From assembly GCA_016872515.1 (NCBI GenBank), contig VGZR01000019.1:1-34245 (forward strand): a DNA stretch of 34,245 bases. Direction: 5' to 3'. The notes under the pieces were generated by a model that searched no databases, was not told the DNA's origin, and saw only the letters and a program-made list of their open reading frames with translations. Origin of the DNA: SAR202 cluster bacterium (GTDB lineage Bacteria > Chloroflexota > Dehalococcoidia > Lucifugimonadales > VGZR01). This document shows, in pieces, positions 31,319 through 34,245 of this stretch (its first letter is position 1; the number at the start of each line of letters is the position of its first letter). Both the position numbers and the translations under genes were made by a program.

Positions 31319-32023
31319 ATGCTTTTCACGGCAATCGAACAGATCGCGAACTCGCCCGTAGAGGGGTTCATCACCCTCGGAGGGTTCATCATCGCCTTTC
31401 TGGTGGGGCTGACGTTCCACGAGTTCAGCCATGCGTTGCTGGCGTCGGGGCTAGGGGACGACACCGCGCGGCGGCAGGGGCGCGTGAGCCTGAACCCGTC
31501 GGTGCACCTCGACCCCCTGGGCACGCTTCTCTTGCTGATAGCGGGCTTCGGGTGGGCCAAGCCAACGCCGGTCAACCCGGCCTTGATGCGGGTCAACGAG
31601 CGGACCGGGATGGCGCTGACGGCGCTCGCGGGGCCGGTCTCGAACATCATCGTCGCGTTCCTCGCGGCTGTGGCGTTGCGGGTGACGCAGGGCGGCACCG
31701 AAGCGGTGGGGTTCTTGGCGTACAGCCGGCTGTTATACAACCCGCTGGAGTATGTGTTGGGCGCCATCGTCTTCTGGAACCTGCTGCTGGCCGCGTTCAA
31801 CCTTCTGCCTATCGCGCCGCTCGACGGATTCAAGGTGGCGCTGCGCCTCCTGCCGCAACAGCTGGCCGACAGCTTCGCGCGGCTAGAGCGGTACGGCCTC
31901 ATGATCCTGCTGGGGCTGGTCATGCTGGATTTCCTATTGCCTGGTCCTGGAATCCTGGGCTCCGTCATCCGGCCCATCATGAACGGGCTTGGGCGTATCG
32001 TTGCCGGCGGGGACGTGTTGTAG
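31319..32023 (+). CDS. Site-2 protease family (M50) membrane metalloprotease
   Basis: This is a 234-residue intramembrane zinc protease of the compact M50 class that lacks PDZ and CBS domains. The active-site helix carries HEFSH (residues ~34-38) and the third-segment motif is NLLPIAPLDGFK with the Asp ligand. Between them are GWAKPTPVNP and GPVSNIIVAFLAA, typical of the S2P-like group, and five or six membrane segments are visible. Such proteins cleave membrane-bound factors, but the substrate is unknown. The ATG at 31319 has no clear Shine-Dalgarno sequence. The gene starts 54 bp after the preceding terminator and is followed by tyrA at 60 bp. Confidence 0.88.
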   Translation: MLFTAIEQIANSPVEGFITLGGFIIAFLVGLTFHEFSHALLASGLGDDTARRQGRVSLNPSVHLDPLGTLLLLIAGFGWAKPTPVNPALMRVNERTGMALTALAGPVSNIIVAFLAAVALRVTQGGTEAVGFLAYSRLLYNPLEYVLGAIVFWNLLLAAFNLLPIAPLDGFKVALRLLPQQLADSFARLERYGLMILLGLVMLDFLLPGPGILGSVIRPIMNGLGRIVAGGDVL

Positions 32024-32083
32024 AATGCTTCTCACCCGCGCAAGGGCGACGGTGAAAGACATGGCAAGACAGGGAGCTACGAT

Positions 32084-33082
32084 TTGACCAGACTAGCTAT
32101 CATCGGCCTGGGGCCTCTGGGGGCTTCCATCGCCCTTGGCCTCAAGCAAACGAAGGCGGACGGCCTCTACATCGTGGCGGCCGGCGGGGACAAGGAGGCG
32201 CTCAGCCAGGGCTCCAAGATGGGCGCGGTGGACAAGGTCGCCAACACCATCAAGGACGCCGCAGCAGAGGCTGACGTGGTAATGATGGACGCGACCCGCC
32301 AGCACACCCGCGACCTGCTGGAGGCGGTAGGCCCGCTGCTGAAGCCGAACAGCGTTCTCACCGACACGGGGGCGATGAAGGTCCGGATGATGGAGTGGAC
32401 CAAGCGCTACCTGCCTGAGTCGGTGAGCTATGTCGGGGGCCATCCCCTGCCGAAAGAGGCCATCACCCATGTGAAGGACGCCCGGGCCGACCTTCTGGCG
32501 GGCACCGACTACTGCATCATCCAGAGCGCCACGGCCAAGCCAGGGGCGGTAAGCACGGTCGTCGGACTTGCCGAGGCGTTGCAGGCCAGGCCGTTCTTCC
32601 TAGACGCCGCCGAACACGACGCCTTCGCCTCGGCCATGTCCTTTCTGCCCGTCGTGCTGTCGTCAGCCTTCACTACGTCGGTCTCGTCCAGCAAGTCATG
32701 GCGTGAGATGTCGAAGCTGGCATCGGGCGAGTTCAAGGGCATCACCCAACTGGCCTCGCAGGACCCGGAGGCCAACCACCTTTCATGCCTCGCCAGCCCA
32801 CAGACGCTGGTGCACTGGATAGACCAGATGATCGCGGAACTCTATGCCTATCGGAAAGAGATCCAGGAGAACGAGGACGCGCTCTTGAAGCGGTTCATCC
32901 GCGGATGGGAAGCGGTCGCCCGCTGGGAGGCCGGGGCGCTGGACGATGAACCCGGCATGCCGAAGACGCCCACGATGACCGACTCGATGGCCGCGACATT
33001 CATGGGCGACCTGTTGGTGAAGAAGTACCGCGAGATGACGGGCAGGGATAGGAAGCAGTGGGAATACTTCAAAAAGGGCTGA
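32084..33082 (+). CDS. tyrA: Prephenate dehydrogenase family protein
   Basis: This NAD(P)-dependent enzyme makes 4-hydroxyphenylpyruvate (or arogenate to tyrosine) in tyrosine synthesis. It has 332 residues, with the Rossmann motif IIGLGPLGASIALGL (residues ~6-20), TDTGAMKVRMMEW and GGHPLPKEAITHV in place of the family's GGHPMAGxE. A helical C-terminal dimerisation domain contains DAAEHDAFASAMSFLPVVLSSAF. The start is a TTG at 32084, with AGGGAG seven bases upstream; an ATG at 32061 opens only an eight-codon frame that ends over this TTG. aroA begins 13 bp downstream, so this is an aromatic amino acid operon. Confidence 0.88.
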   Translation: MTRLAIIGLGPLGASIALGLKQTKADGLYIVAAGGDKEALSQGSKMGAVDKVANTIKDAAAEADVVMMDATRQHTRDLLEAVGPLLKPNSVLTDTGAMKVRMMEWTKRYLPESVSYVGGHPLPKEAITHVKDARADLLAGTDYCIIQSATAKPGAVSTVVGLAEALQARPFFLDAAEHDAFASAMSFLPVVLSSAFTTSVSSSKSWREMSKLASGEFKGITQLASQDPEANHLSCLASPQTLVHWIDQMIAELYAYRKEIQENEDALLKRFIRGWEAVARWEAGALDDEPGMPKTPTMTDSMAATFMGDLLVKKYREMTGRDRKQWEYFKKG

Positions 33083-33095
33083 GGCATATCAAGCG

Positions 33096-34245
33096 ATGAA
33101 ACGGGCTGTCCGGCCTTCCAAGAGGATAAATGGGACGCCGGTGCCGCCGGGGGACAAGTCCATCTCCCACCGGGCTGTGCTGCTCAACGCCATCACCGCA
33201 GGCACGGCGACAGTCTCCCACTTTTGCGAGGGCGACGACCGCCGGGCGATGCTGGGCTGCCTCCGCGGCCTAGGCGTGCGCATCAAGCGCATCCCTTCGC
33301 CCGACGGCGACCCCAGCGCCGACAGCTTCGTGGTATATGGCCGGGGGACGTCCGGGCTGCGGGAGCCGGAAGATGTCCTCAATGCGGGCAACAGCGCAAC
33401 GACGATGCGCCTCATGGCCGGGCTGCTGGCCGCCCAGCCGTTCTTCAGCGTCCTCTCCGGCGACCGCTCGCTGCGCGCGCGGCCGATGGACAGGATCGTG
33501 CGGCCGCTGGTGAAGATGGGTGCGACCATCATGGGACGGGGCCAGGATGCGCTGGCACCGCTGGCGATACTCGGAGGCGACCTTCACGGCATCGAGTACA
33601 CGCTGCCCGTAGCCAGCGCTCAGCTCAAGTCGTGTCTGCTCATCGCCGGCCTGTACGCCAAGGGCGAGACCATCGTCCACGAACCGTCCACCTCACGCGA
33701 CCACACGGAGCGGATGATGCAGGCGATGGGCGCGGCGGTGACGACCAAGGGCTCGACCATCGGCATCCACCGGTCCGACCTGACTTCGATGGACGTCTGG
33801 GTGCCGGGCGACATCAGCGGCGCGGCCTTCTGGCTGGTGCTTGGGGCTTGCCACCCCAACGCCCACATCCGCGTCCACAGGGTGGGTATCAATCCGACCC
33901 GCACCGGCGTGCTGGAGGCTCTCAAGGCCATGGGCGCCAAGGTCACCATGGAGAACATCCGCCAGGACGCGGGGGAGCCGTCCGCAGACCTCATCGTCGA
34001 GTCCAGCAGGCTCCAGGCCACGGAACTCTGCGGTGAAATGATTCCGACGGTGATAGACGAACTACCCGTGCTGGCGCTGGCGGCCTGCTTCGCGAAGGGC
34101 ACGACGTACATCCGGGACGCCCACGAACTGCGCGTCAAGGAGACCGACCGCATCCGCGCGACGGTGGAAGGACTCTCGCGCCTTGGCGCGAATATCCGGG
34201 AGCAGACGGACGGCATGGTCATCGAGGGCGGCGCTCCCCTGACGG
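33096..34245 (+). CDS. aroA: 3-phosphoshikimate 1-carboxyvinyltransferase (EPSP synthase), 3' partial
   Basis: EPSP synthase transfers the enolpyruvyl group of PEP to shikimate-3-phosphate in the shikimate pathway. The frame is open from the ATG at 33096 to the window end (383 codons; the family has ~430), so the C-terminus is outside. Conserved parts are GTPVPPGDKSISHRAVLL, NAGNSATTMRLMAGLLAA, SGDRSLRARPMDRIVRPL, AQLKSCLLIAGL, and DELPVLALAACFAKG with ELRVKETDRI. Ala101 stands at the position of Gly96 of E. coli EPSPS, as in the class II glyphosate-insensitive enzymes. It follows tyrA by 13 bp. Confidence 0.96.
   Translation, partial: MKRAVRPSKRINGTPVPPGDKSISHRAVLLNAITAGTATVSHFCEGDDRRAMLGCLRGLGVRIKRIPSPDGDPSADSFVVYGRGTSGLREPEDVLNAGNSATTMRLMAGLLAAQPFFSVLSGDRSLRARPMDRIVRPLVKMGATIMGRGQDALAPLAILGGDLHGIEYTLPVASAQLKSCLLIAGLYAKGETIVHEPSTSRDHTERMMQAMGAAVTTKGSTIGIHRSDLTSMDVWVPGDISGAAFWLVLGACHPNAHIRVHRVGINPTRTGVLEALKAMGAKVTMENIRQDAGEPSADLIVESSRLQATELCGEMIPTVIDELPVLALAACFAKGTTYIRDAHELRVKETDRIRATVEGLSRLGANIREQTDGMVIEGGAPLT

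Noticed and set aside
32061-32087. An eight-codon frame overlapping the tyrA start as a regulatory leader peptide
   Set aside because: No good ribosome binding site and no attenuator hairpin are seen; it is probably chance.

Overview
The window is GC-rich bacterial chromosome. The gene content fits a free-living bacterium, probably of the Chloroflexota (Dehalococcoidia-like). That placement is an inference from overall gene style: a fused cobA-hemD, Ni-superoxide dismutase, a class II-type EPSP synthase, a short four-domain S1 protein, and no rpoBC after rplL. No 16S or other decisive marker lies in the window. There is no CRISPR array, prophage or integrase.

Layout. 1-2.5 kb: tetrapyrrole synthesis (cobA-hemD, cut by the left edge, then hemB). 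2.7-3.9 kb: a divergent nickel superoxide dismutase pair (maturation protease and sodN). 4.2-11.6 kb: metabolic genes (FAH-family hydrolase, two cupins, an NMO-like flavoenzyme, ketopantoate reductase, an M20 peptidase), radC with an early frameshift, and two broken genes (TetR regulator, alpha/beta hydrolase). 11.8-18.0 kb, minus strand: the translation cluster tRNA-Thr(UGU), tRNA-Tyr, tRNA-Thr(GGU), tuf, rpmG, secE, nusG, rplK, rplA, rplJ, rplL, with an attenuator-type L10 leader before rplJ. 18.1-21.3 kb: a MOT1-type molybdate/sulfate transporter divergent from an XRE-HTH regulator fused to a periplasmic-binding-protein-like domain, then a MITE-like element and a remnant of a second copy of the regulator. 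21.3-23.0 kb: an AT-richer hypothetical gene and a decayed PD-(D/E)XK nuclease. 23.0-30.3 kb, minus strand: larC, radA, clpC, rpsA and a solitary 5S rRNA. 30.7-34.2 kb, plus strand: an A-type Fe-S carrier with a Cys/Gly/His tail, a site-2 protease, prephenate dehydrogenase and aroA (cut by the right edge).

The most striking feature is a family of short interspersed palindromic repeats in most intergenic gaps, including gaps inside the ribosomal operon. Conserved flanks (CCTC...CTTGAGGG...GAGGCC on one side, GGTGAGGGG on the other) enclose a 10-13 bp hairpin. The stem sequence differs between copies, yet both strands of the stem change together. One copy is translated in frame inside larC, another supplies the hemB Shine-Dalgarno sequence, and another ends the TetR reading frame. 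A second small family (TGTCATnCTGAGC type) and nested CCTGAGC..TCGAAGG units accompany it.

Several coding sequences are interrupted (radC, the TetR gene, the hydrolase, the nuclease). Some frameshifts lie in short G/C homopolymers, so sequencing error and genuine decay must be told apart before these are called pseudogenes.
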